The notes: generated by a model from the letters alone, not told the origin. A stretch of DNA of 54,645 bases from Pseudomonas paraglycinae (GCF_021601625.1 NZ_BQHR01000027.1:1-54645), one strand, 5' to 3'; counted from the stretch's first letter, positions 29,701 through 35,779 are shown. A program made the numbers and translations.

Positions 29701-31229
29701 CCGGTGTAGGTGTTGATGCCGTTGAGGGTCAGGCTGCCGCTGCCGGTCTTGGTCAGGTTGCTGGTACCGCTGATCACCCCGCCCAGGGTCAGCGTTCCGG
29801 TGCCGGTTGCGGTCAGGGTGCTGTTGAGCGTGATCGCGTTGGCCAGCGAAATCGGCGTCGTTGCCGAGATGCTCGAAGCGCCGCCGACCGTAATGCCGCC
29901 AGTGCTGAATGCCGAGTTATTACCCACTAGCACTGTGCCGCCGTTGAGCACAGTGTTGCCGGTGTAAGTGTTGATGCCGTTGAGGTTGAGCTGACCGCTG
30001 CCGATCTTGGTCAGGCCGCCAGTACCGGAAATCACGCCGTTGAGGGTCGTGCCGTTGATGCCCTGCAGGGTCAGGCCGCTCGCGCCCAGATTGATCTGGT
30101 TGGCCAGCGACAGTCCCGCGTTGCTGGCCTGGAGGATCCCGCCGTTGGACGTCAGCACACCGCTGCCGAACGCGGCGTTGTCGTTGAACTGCGCGACACC
30201 GCCATTGAGTGTGGTCGCCCCGCTGACCAACGGCCCCTGCAAGGTCCAGGTACCGCTGTTGAGGGTCAGGTTGTTGAAGTTGACGTAGGTCGCGCTGGAC
30301 GCAGTGCCGGTCCCGGTGACGCCACCACCGACGCCGATCGGGTTTTGCAGGATCAGCGTGTTGGTGCCCCCCGCGCCGCCATCGATGGTGCCGGTCGGGG
30401 CGAAGGTCAGGTTGATGCCGACCAGGCCACCGAGGCCGACGGACACTTGCACACCGTCACCGACGTTAACGCTGGAACCGGTGATCGCGTAGAAGGTGTT
30501 GGTGCTGCCCGCGCCCATCGACACACCGCCGGTGATGTTACCGGCGTTGGTGAAGGTGTTGCCTGCTGCCGACGTCTCGAACGCAATCCGGCCGTTGATC
30601 GTGCCGCTGGCACTGTTGGTCATGTTGACTTGCGAGCCGCCATACACCCCGACCACCGGGGTATCGGCCAGGGTGATGCCGCCGACCGACAGCCCTGTGG
30701 ACGTAATGGTGCCGTTGTTGGTAATGGTCGTGGTACCCGCCGCCGCGTTGTTCACGCCGATAGCCAGGCCGTCAATGCTGGTGAGGTTGAGGCCGAGCAA
30801 CATCCCCGTGCCACGCATGATCCCGCTGGCATTGTTGACCACGCTGACCGTGCTGGTCGCGCCGGTGCCGATGAATGCACCGCCACTGAGGATCGACACC
30901 AGGCCCAGCAAGGCCGGGTCGACGGTGCCGGAGTTGTTCAGGTTGATATTGGCCCCGGTCAGGTTGATGACCTTGCCGCCCAGCGTCGCATTCATCTGCG
31001 CGCCCGAGTTGACGTTGACCGTCAGGCCGCTGGTGGCACTGCTGTAGTCATTGAGAAACAGCGGCAGGGTCGGCACGCCCGAACAGGTAATCGTGGAGCC
31101 CGCCGCCGAGCAGGTGGCGAACGCCTGCTCGCTGACACCACCGAACAAGAGTCCGGCGACGCTCAGATGCACAGCAAGGGACAGTGGGGAAAAACGCGAA
31201 ACGAGGGCGACACCAAACCTTGCTTCCAC
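20706..31229 (-). CDS. Giant repeat-rich autotransporter (type Va)
   Basis: A surface protein of 3507 residues. The signal peptide ends near residue 38 (LFGGVSEQAFA), followed by a short segment with two close cysteines (TCSAAGSTITCSG), a layout known in large passengers. The passenger (about 340-3000) consists of beta-helix repeats of the autotransporter-associated type, such as LTKNGAANLTLNGNNTF-like units (GSGGLTKNG, NLTLSGNNTFSGGTALNAGTL). A linker (FDSLSGEIHASTASAILEDS) and a C-terminal beta-barrel (about 3230-3507) end in TISFSLGF with terminal Phe. The start is GTG 31229, fixed by AGGAGT five bases before it. No protease, lipase or RGD motif is visible, so adhesion or aggregation is the likely role (inference). 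The frame is unbroken despite the repeats. It is monocistronic with its own terminator. Confidence 0.93.
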   Translation of the reverse strand: MEARFGVALVSRFSPLSLAVHLSVAGLLFGGVSEQAFATCSAAGSTITCSGVPTLPLFLNDYSSATSGLTVNVNSGAQMNATLGGKVINLTGANINLNNSGTVDPALLGLVSILSGGAFIGTGATSTVSVVNNASGIMRGTGMLLGLNLTSIDGLAIGVNNAAAGTTTITNNGTITSTGLSVGGITLADTPVVGVYGGSQVNMTNSASGTINGRIAFETSAAGNTFTNAGNITGGVSMGAGSTNTFYAITGSSVNVGDGVQVSVGLGGLVGINLTFAPTGTIDGGAGGTNTLILQNPIGVGGGVTGTGTASSATYVNFNNLTLNSGTWTLQGPLVSGATTLNGGVAQFNDNAAFGSGVLTSNGGILQASNAGLSLANQINLGASGLTLQGINGTTLNGVISGTGGLTKIGSGQLNLNGINTYTGNTVLNGGTVLVGNNSAFSTGGITVGGASSISATTPISLANAITLNSTLTATGTGTLTLGGVISGTSNLTKTGSGSLTLNGINTYTGNTSLNAGTLRVGNNNALGTGVLNTSNGTSLDSTGNVTLANNVGITGALNVLGSNALTLAGVVSGTGAITKSGSASLTLTGNNTNSGTTALNGGSLLVGSNTALGTGALNAAAGTTLDATTAVTLANAVALAADLTIGGTQALGLSGVISGAGNLIKNGTANLTLSGNNTFSGGTALNAGTLIVGSNTALGTGALTTAAGTTLDASTAVALSNAVALGGNLNIGGSANLTLGGVVSGSGGLTKNGAANLILNGTNTFLGAIALNAGTITAGANAALGSGNITVGGAATLDSNTAVTLNNNVILNNNLAIGGSNALTLGGVISGASQLIKNGTANLTLNGANTFTGGTALNAGSLTVGNGAALGTGTLTVGGSGGTLNSSANVTLNNAIALNANLTTGGANPLTLGGVISGGSNLIKTGASTLTLTGNNTFTGATSLNAGTLVVGSNTALGTGVLNAANGTTLDASTAASLANNVNLGGNVTIGGSNALTLAGVVSGVGGLTKSGPADLILNGANTYFGNTALNVGKLIVGSNTAIGSGALNAAAGTTLDTNTAVTLGNQVNLAGALNVGGSADLTLTGTVAGAGSLVKDGAANLSLNGTNTYVGGTTLNAGTLTVGNSSALGTGALTVGGAATLDSSSPLVSLTNAVVLNAALSVGGTQNLTLGGVLSGTGQLVKNGSANLTVNGTNTFSGGTTLNAGTLTLGAPGALGSGTLTVGGAATLDNSSAFTLGNNITLDAGLTLAGNNGLTLSGVIDGAGSLTKTGLDDLALSGNNTFTGALNIAAGSVTTLSSGALGNTSGANVSAGASLNLGSNASLNGLSGSGSVQIGGGNTLTVGGVSSTSTFDGDLSGNGGLTKVGTGTLNLTGINGIIGNTAVNGGTLNLSGSLASAQVNVNTGATLTGNGSALGAMTINSGGHLALSSGNTLSAGSLTLAAGSNVDAALGTPSTTSLMNVGGNLTLDGNLNVTDAGGFGVGVYRLFNYTGALTNLGLDVASVPVGYGLGDLVVQTGVANQINIQVSAPNSDIRYWDGSQTIANGTVDGGSGTWNGAGTNWTDANGLVNQTWAGDFAVFQGTAGTVSVNGTQLFTGMQFLTDGYNVVNGTSGLLTAVNGAGGTTAMRVDPGVTATVGVNINGSGILNKLDSGTLVLNGANSYTGGTQLDGGKIVVGNNTALGSGALIANAGTQLDSNTAVTLANATTLNGNLTILGSNALTLNGVINGTGGLIKNGAANLTLGGNNAFLGPVALNAGGLILASNSALGSATLNAANGTTLDASSAVTAGNAINLAGNLGIVGSNDLTLSGAINGAGSLTKNGAANLILSGANNFLGGVTLNAGTLTAGSNGALGLGNLTVAGASALDSNTSVSLGNNVVLNANLTNTGNSDVALSGVVSGTGGLIKNGASNLTLNGINTYSGGTTLNAGTVTLGTSAGLGSGAVTVAGASTLDTTAPLVLANNLNVNANLSVAGNNNLTLGGVIAGAGTLTKNGLADLTLSGNNTFSGTFDVQSGSLTTLGNSALGSNAGVNLGAAATLNLGGSGSLASLTGSGTALIGGGNTLSIGGNNASSIFDGVLTGTGELSKLGTGTLTLTGLNSLTGNTTVNAGTLNVSGSLDSASVLVNSGGTLTGGGSLGGAVTVADGGHLAGATGSTLSVNSLVFNANSNFDVGLGTPVSGGGNALVNVGGNLTLDGTLNVSDIGGFGSGVYRLINYTGGLTDNGMLIGTVPGSVTPGDLTLQTALANQINLLVTAPGVTVQFWDGNQLVANGSVDGGSGTWGTGTTNWTDVNGTTNQAWTNSFAVFQGTAGTVTVNGAQTITGMQFVTDGYSLQNGTAGSLNLVNGSLGNATVRVDPNVTATVGVALNGAGTLGKYDTGTLVLNAANGYTGGTALNGGKIVVGNNSALGTGVLTAANGTALDSNAAVSLANAVVLNGGLTVAGSNALTLDGVVSGSGSLIKTGASSLTLNGSNTYSGGTQLSGGSLILGNNSAISSGVLSVLGNGTLDSTSALQLANAINLGAELTLAGNQNTTLIGAITGSGSLVKNGSGDLVLSGANTYSGGTTLNGGSTRGDTSSLQGAIANNATLTFEQNSDGSYTGNLTGVGTLNKTGTGALLLTGNNTFTGNTAVQAGSLNVNGVFNSASVNVASGAAIGGSGQFGGAVQLANGATLNGGGAATPLSVGSLALSSGTNLDFTLGSAASSTTVVNVAGNLTLDGTLNISNAGGFGTGVYQLFSYGGSLTDNGLVYGSLPVSAANLTLQTALANQVNLLVQNTPGEVQFWNGGTTNPDGSIGGGSGVWGPGTNWTDPSGTQALASNGQFAVFGGQSGTVTVQGNQNFTGLQFLSSGYSLVPGAGGTLTPVNGPGGSLAPVRVNAGGSAEISAPLVGSGGIEKLDSGTLVLSGANTYSGGTTVSGGTLIGNTTSLQGNILNNASLVFQQNANGQFNGRLSGVGALAKRGAARLLLTGDQPFSGTVAVDQGVLQVGSRAARASLAGQVTVTNGAGLSGNGSVGSVVNHGVVASGGEDGTLSVAGNLTNAADGVLALTVSSPTATPLAVGGTATLSGGLQVNSLAPFTGNTVYSLITAGGGVTGTFSAADLPQYAFLNTALVYDPNAVNLVVSRNGNSFVDVAATGNQRNTASALMRNGAAGAALQNEIINLSVAGARNAFDSLSGEIHASTASAILEDSRYVRDAVNDRMRQPSCSAPDDPRRALAPSDNQLSSNGCHGEMVGWARALGAWGESDGDSNSAKLDRNLSGFMLGTDKQIDDQWRVGMAAGYTRSDLDAHDRRSNATVESYHLAAYLNSQFDALAVRLGAAYSWHDIETKRDVSVGAYNDRLKANYDARSAQVFGEVGYAIEAAGIALEPFAGLAYVNYDSDKAKEKGGVGRLRAESDQDITFSTLGVRAGKVITLANGGQFTPRAALGWRHAFGDTKPDADLTFIDGGASFNTQGVPIAKDSAVVEAGVDFQISPTGKLGIGYSGQLSNESNDHAMTISFSLGF
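22230..30260 (-). repeat. Nested repeats in the autotransporter passenger
   Basis: Two scales are visible. The short unit is about 86 residues (about 258 bp) with a core of GTLxVGxNxALGTGxL ... LxLGGVVSGxGxLxKxGxxNLxLNGxNTF, repeated about twenty-five times by eye. The long unit includes a low-frequency module with GGFGxGVYRLxNYTG, WDGxQxxANGxVDGGSGTW, TNWTDxNG, FAVFQGTAGTVxVNG and GMQFxTDGY. It occurs three times; the WDG/GGSGTW segments are at about 26570-26620, 24390-24440 and 22830-22880. Strong similarity between units at DNA level makes recombination and assembly collapse possible. Confidence 0.88.
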
Positions 31230-31639
31230 GGGTTACTCCTTTCGTGGCCGATTTCGTCCTTGAAGGCGTGCAACTGCGGCAAGATCCAACACGCGTATCA
31301 AGCGTATGACGGTCATCAGATAAACCGTCCCATTCCAGACACACGCTAGTTGATGCCCTGCGATGGGGCACCGGTTAAATAGTGTTAATACTTTTGTGCG
31401 ATAAGGCCCTGCGTCGATACTTCCGGCCGTTCTGAGCAAGGGCTTGAGGACGATTTGAGGCGCTTTTGCGGGGAGTTGATCGAATCGCCAGGTAAACCCG
31501 TGAATCAATCGATTTTTCAGTGGTTTGGAAAACTGGTACGGCTTGTGCAAACGTTTGCTAATCGCTAATGACCGCGTTTTCGTTACAAAACCGTACAGGG
31601 CCCATCATTTCGGGCCTTGATCTGCAAAAAGGACTTTGA
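31230..31639. promoter_or_regulatory. Divergent intergenic region, autotransporter / Tsx-like channel
   Basis: This 410-bp gap separates two divergent surface-protein genes and must hold both promoters. The autotransporter ribosome site (AGGAGT on the minus strand) is at 31235-31240, and AAAAAGGA before the Tsx ATG is near 31626-31633. The central part (31370-31620) is clearly more AT-rich than its surroundings. I see no protein-coding potential and no operator I can name. Confidence 0.5.
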
Positions 31640-32599
31640 ATGTACGTTTCTTACTGCCACCGCCGTCGCGGTGCACGCACCTTTGCTGTTTCCCTGCTAC
31701 TGGCCGGCGTTACCGGAGTTCTCAGTCACACCGCGCTGGCGCAACCTGCCCTGCCCGAGGAATCCGCCCAGGGAGAAGCCCTCAGCCCTGAAGCCAGCCC
31801 GCCGCAAAAAGGCGCGTACCTGTCGGACTGGTACAACCAGGACCTGATGCTGATCGGCAGCAAGGACATCAGCTTCGGCCCGCAACCGGCCGACGACATC
31901 TACCTGGAATACGAGTACTTCGGGCGCAAAGGTCCGTTCGAGCTGTACGGCTACATCGACATTCCGAAGATCTTCAACATCGGCAACAGCCACGACAAAG
32001 GCGTGTGGGATCACGGCTCGCCGGTGTTCATGGAGCACGAGCCGCGCATCTCCATCGACTACCTCGCCGGCCGCAGCCTGGCCATCGGGCCGTTCAAGGA
32101 ATGGTACGTGGCGTTCGACTGGATCTACGACCACGGCAGCCGTAAAGAGAACCGCGCCAACACGCTGTACAGCGGTTTCGGCACCGACATCGACACCCAC
32201 TCGCGGGTCAATCTGTCGGCCAACCTGTACGGGCGTTACCAGTGGGAAAACTACGGCGCCAGCAACGAATATTCGTGGGACGGCTACCGCGCGCAACTCA
32301 AGTACATCGTGCCGATCGACAAATTCAGCAACGGCGCCTCGCTGACCTACATCGGCTTCACCAACTTCGATTTCGGCTCGGACATCCACAAGGACAACCC
32401 GGCGCGCACCGCCAATGCCACGGTGGCGACCAACGTCTTGCTGTACTCGTTCACCCACTTGCGCTTCACTTTGGTCGGCCGTTACTTCCACAACGGCGGC
32501 AACTGGGAGGACGGCAGCGAGCTGAACTTCGGCGACGGTAATTTCCGTGCACGTTCCAATGGCTGGGGGTATTACGCGGGGGTCGGGTATCAGTTCTGA
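31640..32599 (+). CDS. Tsx-like outer-membrane channel (nucleoside-specific porin family)
   Basis: A 319-residue outer-membrane protein. It has an N-terminal signal peptide (LLLAGVTGVLSHTALAQ, cut near residue 35), an acidic linker, then a 12-strand-type barrel ending in C-terminal Phe (GWGYYAGVGYQF). Family landmarks are YLSDWYNQDLMLIGSKDISFGP, YLEYEYFGRKGPFELYGYIDIPK (seen as YLEYEYFGRKGPFELYGYID), WDHGSPVFMEHEPRISIDYL and WYVAFDWIYD, as in Tsx channels that pass nucleosides and deoxynucleosides. The ATG at 31640 is preceded by AAAAAGGACTTTGA. A perfect terminator follows at 32681. It is monocistronic, so the channel specificity is a family expectation, not evidence from neighbours. Confidence 0.88.
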   Translation: MYVSYCHRRRGARTFAVSLLLAGVTGVLSHTALAQPALPEESAQGEALSPEASPPQKGAYLSDWYNQDLMLIGSKDISFGPQPADDIYLEYEYFGRKGPFELYGYIDIPKIFNIGNSHDKGVWDHGSPVFMEHEPRISIDYLAGRSLAIGPFKEWYVAFDWIYDHGSRKENRANTLYSGFGTDIDTHSRVNLSANLYGRYQWENYGASNEYSWDGYRAQLKYIVPIDKFSNGASLTYIGFTNFDFGSDIHKDNPARTANATVATNVLLYSFTHLRFTLVGRYFHNGGNWEDGSELNFGDGNFRARSNGWGYYAGVGYQF

Positions 32600-32680
32600 T
32601 CCCGCCCCTTTCAAGGCTGAACATACTGGCGAGACTGCTCGCGTTGACGCCTACAGAACAATACAGCGCATCAGGTATAC

Positions 32681-32717
32681 AAACCCGCCGCCCCGTTTGA
32701 TCGGGACGGCGGGTTTT
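32681..32717 (+). terminator. Intrinsic terminator after the Tsx-like gene
   Basis: AAACCCGCCG (32681-32690) pairs with CGGCGGGTTT (32707-32716). An inner CCCG/CGGG extends the stem after one mismatch, and the T-run is TTTT (32714-32717). It lies 82 bp after the stop. Confidence 0.88.
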
Positions 32718-32850
32718 GTCGTTTCGGGCACAAATCAACGCAGTGTTGGAGAGTGTTGAAGATTATGTCCGCAAAGCCACGCGACCTTGCGCCTTTGCCT
32801 ACGCATCCGCCAGAATCCGCCGGCTTGTGCGCCTTGGGGGCGGGTTCTAT

Positions 32851-33033
32851 TGTTTGGCGGTCGCTGAAAAACAGCGATCGGGTTTAGCGACTCGAATCAT
32901 AAATAGGTGCATCAGCGCTCCATGCTTTGTCGCAGGCTCAACGTCTGCAACTCCGCTATGGTGGCTGTATGCGGGAGACCCTCGGGTCTGCCGGGTGCCT
33001 ATAACCGGTTCGCTAACCTGCGTACAGCCGCCA
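32851..33033 (+). ncRNA. Candidate structured leader RNA with three-way junction
   Basis: This gene-free stretch folds strongly. A small hairpin TCGCTG/CAGCGA with an A5 loop is at 32861-32877. Then a long stem pairs 32959-32975 with 33017-33033 over 17 consecutive pairs, three of them G-U. It encloses two hairpins: AGACC/GGTCT with a CTCG tetraloop (32976-32989) and CCGG/CCGG (32991-33008). The long stem, with its wobble pairs and enclosed tetraloop, looks like selected RNA structure rather than chance. The word GTTTAGCGAC occurs twice around it (32879-32890 and 33041-33050). It ends about 50 bases before the DUF6124-type gene, so it is probably its 5' leader; it could also be a small RNA. 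I recall similar leaders before small genes in fluorescent pseudomonads but cannot check this. Confidence 0.65.
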
Positions 33034-33061
33034 CCTTCCTGTTTAGCGACAGCTCCGGGCG

Positions 33062-33080
33062 GCTCCACTCTTATAGGAGC
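33062..33080 (+). promoter_or_regulatory. Hairpin masking the Shine-Dalgarno site
   Basis: GCTCC (33062-33066) pairs with GGAGC (33076-33080) around a 9-nt AT-rich loop. The right arm is the ribosome-binding GGAG itself, 7 bases before ATG 33087. In this fold the start would be closed. An upstream GCTCC copy at 33052-33056 could compete for the same site, so translation may be switchable. Confidence 0.5.
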
Positions 33081-33086
33081 TTCACC

Positions 33087-33464
33087 ATGATCAAACCCAC
33101 ACCCAATCCACCCGAAACCGACCCCACCTCGCCCTACGAAACCCTCGACTCCAAGAAATTCCACGAAGCCGCCGAACGCGCCCTCGATCACTATCTCAAT
33201 CCACTGCTCCCCCGAAAACCCCTGCTCAAACACAACACCCGCTACCTCATCGCCCCCGGCATCGACAACGAAGAACTGCTGGCCGACGCCTGCGAAACTC
33301 TGACCTCGGCCAAGGTGATGGCCAATGACTTCGCCGGGCTGGTGGATGGCCCGCAGCGGCATGTGCTGTTGGGGATTGCGCAACTGATCATGCTGGGTGA
33401 GCTGGCGGTGAATCGGGTGCTGGATAATCTGGAAGTGAAGACTGAGGCGTCCGCTGCAGCCTGA
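33087..33464 (+). CDS. DUF6124-type small cytoplasmic protein
   Basis: A 125-residue soluble protein with no signal peptide. The N-terminus MIKPTPNPPETDPTSPYETLD is Pro-rich (seen as MIKPTPNPPETDPTSPY). A helical domain follows, FHEAAERALDHYLNP, IDNEELLADACETLTSAKVMANDFAG and HVLLGIAQLIMLGELAVNRVLDNLE. I recognise it as one of the small Pseudomonas proteins now filed, from memory, as DUF6124; function is unknown. The frame is open upstream to about 32907, but only ATG 33087 has a ribosome site (TAGGAG) and the upstream part is the folded RNA. It is monocistronic; a REPIN-like element follows at 33479. Confidence 0.78.
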   Translation: MIKPTPNPPETDPTSPYETLDSKKFHEAAERALDHYLNPLLPRKPLLKHNTRYLIAPGIDNEELLADACETLTSAKVMANDFAGLVDGPQRHVLLGIAQLIMLGELAVNRVLDNLEVKTEASAAA

Positions 33465-33478
33465 TCGATTGATCGACT

Positions 33479-33586
33479 GATCGTTCCCACGCTCTGCGTG
33501 GGAATGCAGCCCGGGACGCTCCGCGTCCCAAAGAGCGGACGCAGAGCGTCCATTGAGGCATTCCCACGCAGAGCGTGGGAACGATC
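33479..33586. repeat. REPIN-like palindromic element, copy 1 (108 bp)
   Basis: It begins GATCGTTCCCACGCTC and ends in the reverse complement of that word. It contains four hairpins: two outer (CCCACGCTCTGCGTGGG and its inverted mate) and two inner (GGGACGCTCCGCGTCCC; GGACGCAGAGCGTCC). A second copy lies inverted at 40882-40988. It sits between convergent genes, the DUF6124-type gene (+) and the oxidoreductase (-). Confidence 0.9.
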
Positions 33587-33603
33587 TAATGCATTGGTGT
33601 CGC

Positions 33604-34560
33604 TCAGGGAATCAGGATGACCTTGTCGCCACTGCCCTGATTCACATCGGCATACCGCGCCAGCCCTTTGGCCAGAGGCGCTTCCACCAGCCCTTGCGGC
33701 AGTGGCAGCAGATCTTCGTCGAAGAACCGGCCAAACTGATCCAGCATCGCCGCGCAGGCTTCAACGCCATACAGCAACGAGTTGATGCCGACCACCGAAC
33801 CGCCCTTGCGATACAGCGCCAGCGCCGGCAACTGCACATGCCCATCGACTGGCGCAGCGATGATCGCGATCCGCCCGAACGGTGCCAACGCCGGCACCGA
33901 CGCTGGCAGCCAGAACCCGGTGGTGTCGAAGATCACATCGGCACCACCGCGATACACGGCGTTGACCTGCGCACCCAGATCCTCGGGTTTATCCAGCTGA
34001 ATCGTCTGATAACCCTGCGCCTGCAAGTCCTTGACCTGCTCCGGCCGCCGCGCCGCCGCCAGCAACTGCGCGCCGCGCACCTTGGCCAGCGCCAGTGCCG
34101 CCGTCGCCACCGCCCCGCCGCCAATCACCAGCAAACGGGTTTCGGCACTGACCAGACTGCGCTCCAGCGCATCCCACGCCGTGGTGTACGGCACGCCGAG
34201 GCTGGCGGCCTGGGTGAAACTCAAATGCGAAGGCTTGTGCGCCACGCCATTGGCCGGCAGTTTGACGAACTGTGCGTGGGAGCCATCGGCGAAAAAACCC
34301 AGCTCACGCCCGGTGCCCCAGACCTCCTGACCGATCAACCCTTGCGGCCCTTCGACCACCACACCGGCAAAGTCCCGACCGGGAATACGCGGCAGCGTGG
34401 TGTACGGGAAACGCCCGAGCACGTTCTTGACGTCGCTGGGATTGAGGCCGGCAGCCCTGATCTGCACCAGCACCTCGTCAGCGTCCGGCACCGGCGTCGG
34501 CACCTCGACGAAGCGCAGGGACGACAGGTCGCCGGTTTTATCGAATTGCAGTGCTTTCAT
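33604..34560 (-). CDS. Zinc-type alcohol dehydrogenase / quinone oxidoreductase-like protein
   Basis: A 318-residue medium-chain dehydrogenase/reductase. The GroES-like N-terminal domain is visible (VEVPTPVPDADEVLVQIRAAGLNPSDVKNVLGR, seen as PDADEVLVQIRAAGLNPSDVK, cut to AAGLNPSDVK; IPGRDFAGVVVEG). A Rossmann domain with LLVIGGGAVATAALALAK (about 140-157) binds NAD(P)H. It lacks the catalytic-zinc Cys and His ligands of alcohol dehydrogenases, which places it with the zinc-free quinone oxidoreductase/enoyl reductase branch. I prefer ATG 34560 (MKALQFDK) to an in-frame GTG at 34572. It is last in a minus-strand run after an XapX gene and an AraC regulator, so it is probably part of that regulator's target operon. 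Confidence 0.87.
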   Translation of the reverse strand: MKALQFDKTGDLSSLRFVEVPTPVPDADEVLVQIRAAGLNPSDVKNVLGRFPYTTLPRIPGRDFAGVVVEGPQGLIGQEVWGTGRELGFFADGSHAQFVKLPANGVAHKPSHLSFTQAASLGVPYTTAWDALERSLVSAETRLLVIGGGAVATAALALAKVRGAQLLAAARRPEQVKDLQAQGYQTIQLDKPEDLGAQVNAVYRGGADVIFDTTGFWLPASVPALAPFGRIAIIAAPVDGHVQLPALALYRKGGSVVGINSLLYGVEACAAMLDQFGRFFDEDLLPLPQGLVEAPLAKGLARYADVNQGSGDKVILIP

Positions 34561-34590
34561 GAGTTCATCCACCGAATGAAAAAAGGAAAT

Positions 34591-34764
34591 TCAGGACAGC
34601 CAGCCACTGACCAGTTGCCGCCCCATCGGCCACAACTGCTCGCCCGCCAGCATGCCCAACAGGCCCACCAGCGCGATGGTCGGCGGCGCCGGAGAACGGA
34701 CATCCAGCGCGCCATACAGCAGGCCGACACCCAGACCGACGCCCAGTGAAATCAGGTAATTCAT
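34591..34764 (-). CDS. XapX-domain small membrane protein
   Basis: A 57-residue protein with two predicted membrane helices (about 3-20, LISLGVGLGVGLLYGAL; about 30-47, IALVGLLGMLAGEQLWP) joined by VRSPAPPT. This matches the XapX domain first named from a purine nucleoside (xanthosine) region; its function is unknown. The start is ATG 34764; the frame is open to 34782 but this ATG fits the domain start. It lies between the AraC-type gene and the oxidoreductase on the same strand, with gaps of 30 and 89 bp. Confidence 0.82.
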   Translation of the reverse strand: MNYLISLGVGLGVGLLYGALDVRSPAPPTIALVGLLGMLAGEQLWPMGRQLVSGWLS

Positions 34765-34853
34765 GGGATCACTCCGCCACAAAAAAGGAATGGGTAGAGT
34801 CTAGGGAAAGGCGGCGACCGGCATCGGCCAAGGACTTCTGAATTTCTGCCAAA

Positions 34854-35633
34854 TCAGCCGGCAAGCGGCCCGCCGTCGAACTGCGAAGGCGCGACACCCA
34901 GTTCCCGACGGAACATGTCGCTGAAACTGCTCGGCGAATAACCCAGCTCCCGGGCAATCGCGCTGACCGGCACGCCCTGAATCAACTCCGCCACTGCCGT
35001 CGCCAACTGCACCTGCCGCCGCCACTCGGCGAAGCCCATGCCCAACCCTTCCTTGAACAACCGCGCCAGGGTGCGCACGCTGGCCCCGGCGTTCTCGGCG
35101 TGTTGCTCAAAAGGAATGTCCAGCGACGGCGCGGCCATCACCGCCTGACACAGACTCATCAGCCGCCGGTCGGCGTCGTCCGGCAACGGGATTTTCAACT
35201 GCGAACGCCTTGCGCGTTTCAGCTCCAGCAGCGCCAGCCCGACCAGTGCCTCGTAGTACTCGGCATCGCCGCTGTCGCCCTGCGCCACCAGCCCGACGAT
35301 CAACTCACGCAGCAGCCCGCCGACCTCGATCACCTGCACCGTCTCATCCAGCGTCGCCGCCAGCGCCGGGCGCAAGTAGATATTACGCATCTGCAAATCC
35401 GACACCACCCGAATCCCGTGTGGCACCCCCGGCGGCAACCACACCGCCCGCTGAGGGGGTACCACCAGCGCCTCGTGGGGGGTCTCGACCCACATCACCC
35501 CGCTCATCGCATACAGCAACTGCCCCCAGACATGCTCATGCGGCTCGATGAACAGACCACGCGGATACGTACGCGCCAGCGGTTGCACCGGCACATCGGT
35601 ATCACTCAGATCGGGGGGTGCAGCGAGGGCCAT
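34854..35633 (-). CDS. AraC-family transcriptional regulator with cupin domain
   Basis: A 259-residue regulator. The N-terminal cupin (about 20-110: RGLFIEPHEHVWGQLLYAMSGVMWV, seen as PHEHVWGQLLYAMSG; VPPQRAVWLPPGVPHGI) probably binds a small ligand. The C-terminal AraC/XylS double helix-turn-helix (about 160-255) shows ASVRTLARLFKEGLGMGFAEWR and the signature AIARELGYSPSSFSDMFRRELGVAPSQF (seen as LGYSPSSFSDMFRRELG). The XapX and oxidoreductase genes lie downstream on the same strand and are plausible targets. The effector cannot be read from sequence. Confidence 0.9.
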   Translation of the reverse strand: MALAAPPDLSDTDVPVQPLARTYPRGLFIEPHEHVWGQLLYAMSGVMWVETPHEALVVPPQRAVWLPPGVPHGIRVVSDLQMRNIYLRPALAATLDETVQVIEVGGLLRELIVGLVAQGDSGDAEYYEALVGLALLELKRARRSQLKIPLPDDADRRLMSLCQAVMAAPSLDIPFEQHAENAGASVRTLARLFKEGLGMGFAEWRRQVQLATAVAELIQGVPVSAIARELGYSPSSFSDMFRRELGVAPSQFDGGPLAG

Positions 35634-35779
35634 GGCGAGCGTTCATCGGGGTTGGCGGAAGCACTATGGTAACCAGTCCGACCGGAACCTCGCCATTGAT
35701 AGATACCGTCGGACAATCCGAGTGAATTTTCCCGGAGCCCAGCGATCCTTCTATTACCACAGGGAGGAAGATGGGCTTT

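Noticed and set aside
21249-29930. Very long open frames on the plus strand opposite the autotransporter (for example 24267-26915 and 28026-29930).
   Set aside because: They arise because stop codons are rare opposite GC-rich repeats. The translations are low-complexity Ala/Gly/Val/Asp-rich or Pro/Leu-rich, with no start signals or domains, while the minus-strand gene has signal peptide, repeats and barrel.
31233-31550. A minus-strand frame of 105 codons in the gap between the autotransporter and the Tsx-like gene.
   Set aside because: It has no ribosome site or domain and it overlaps the GTG start and ribosome site of the autotransporter.
32907-33086. A coding extension of the DUF6124-type gene.
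   Set aside because: The stretch is the folded leader RNA. It has no ribosome site, and the family start fits ATG 33087.
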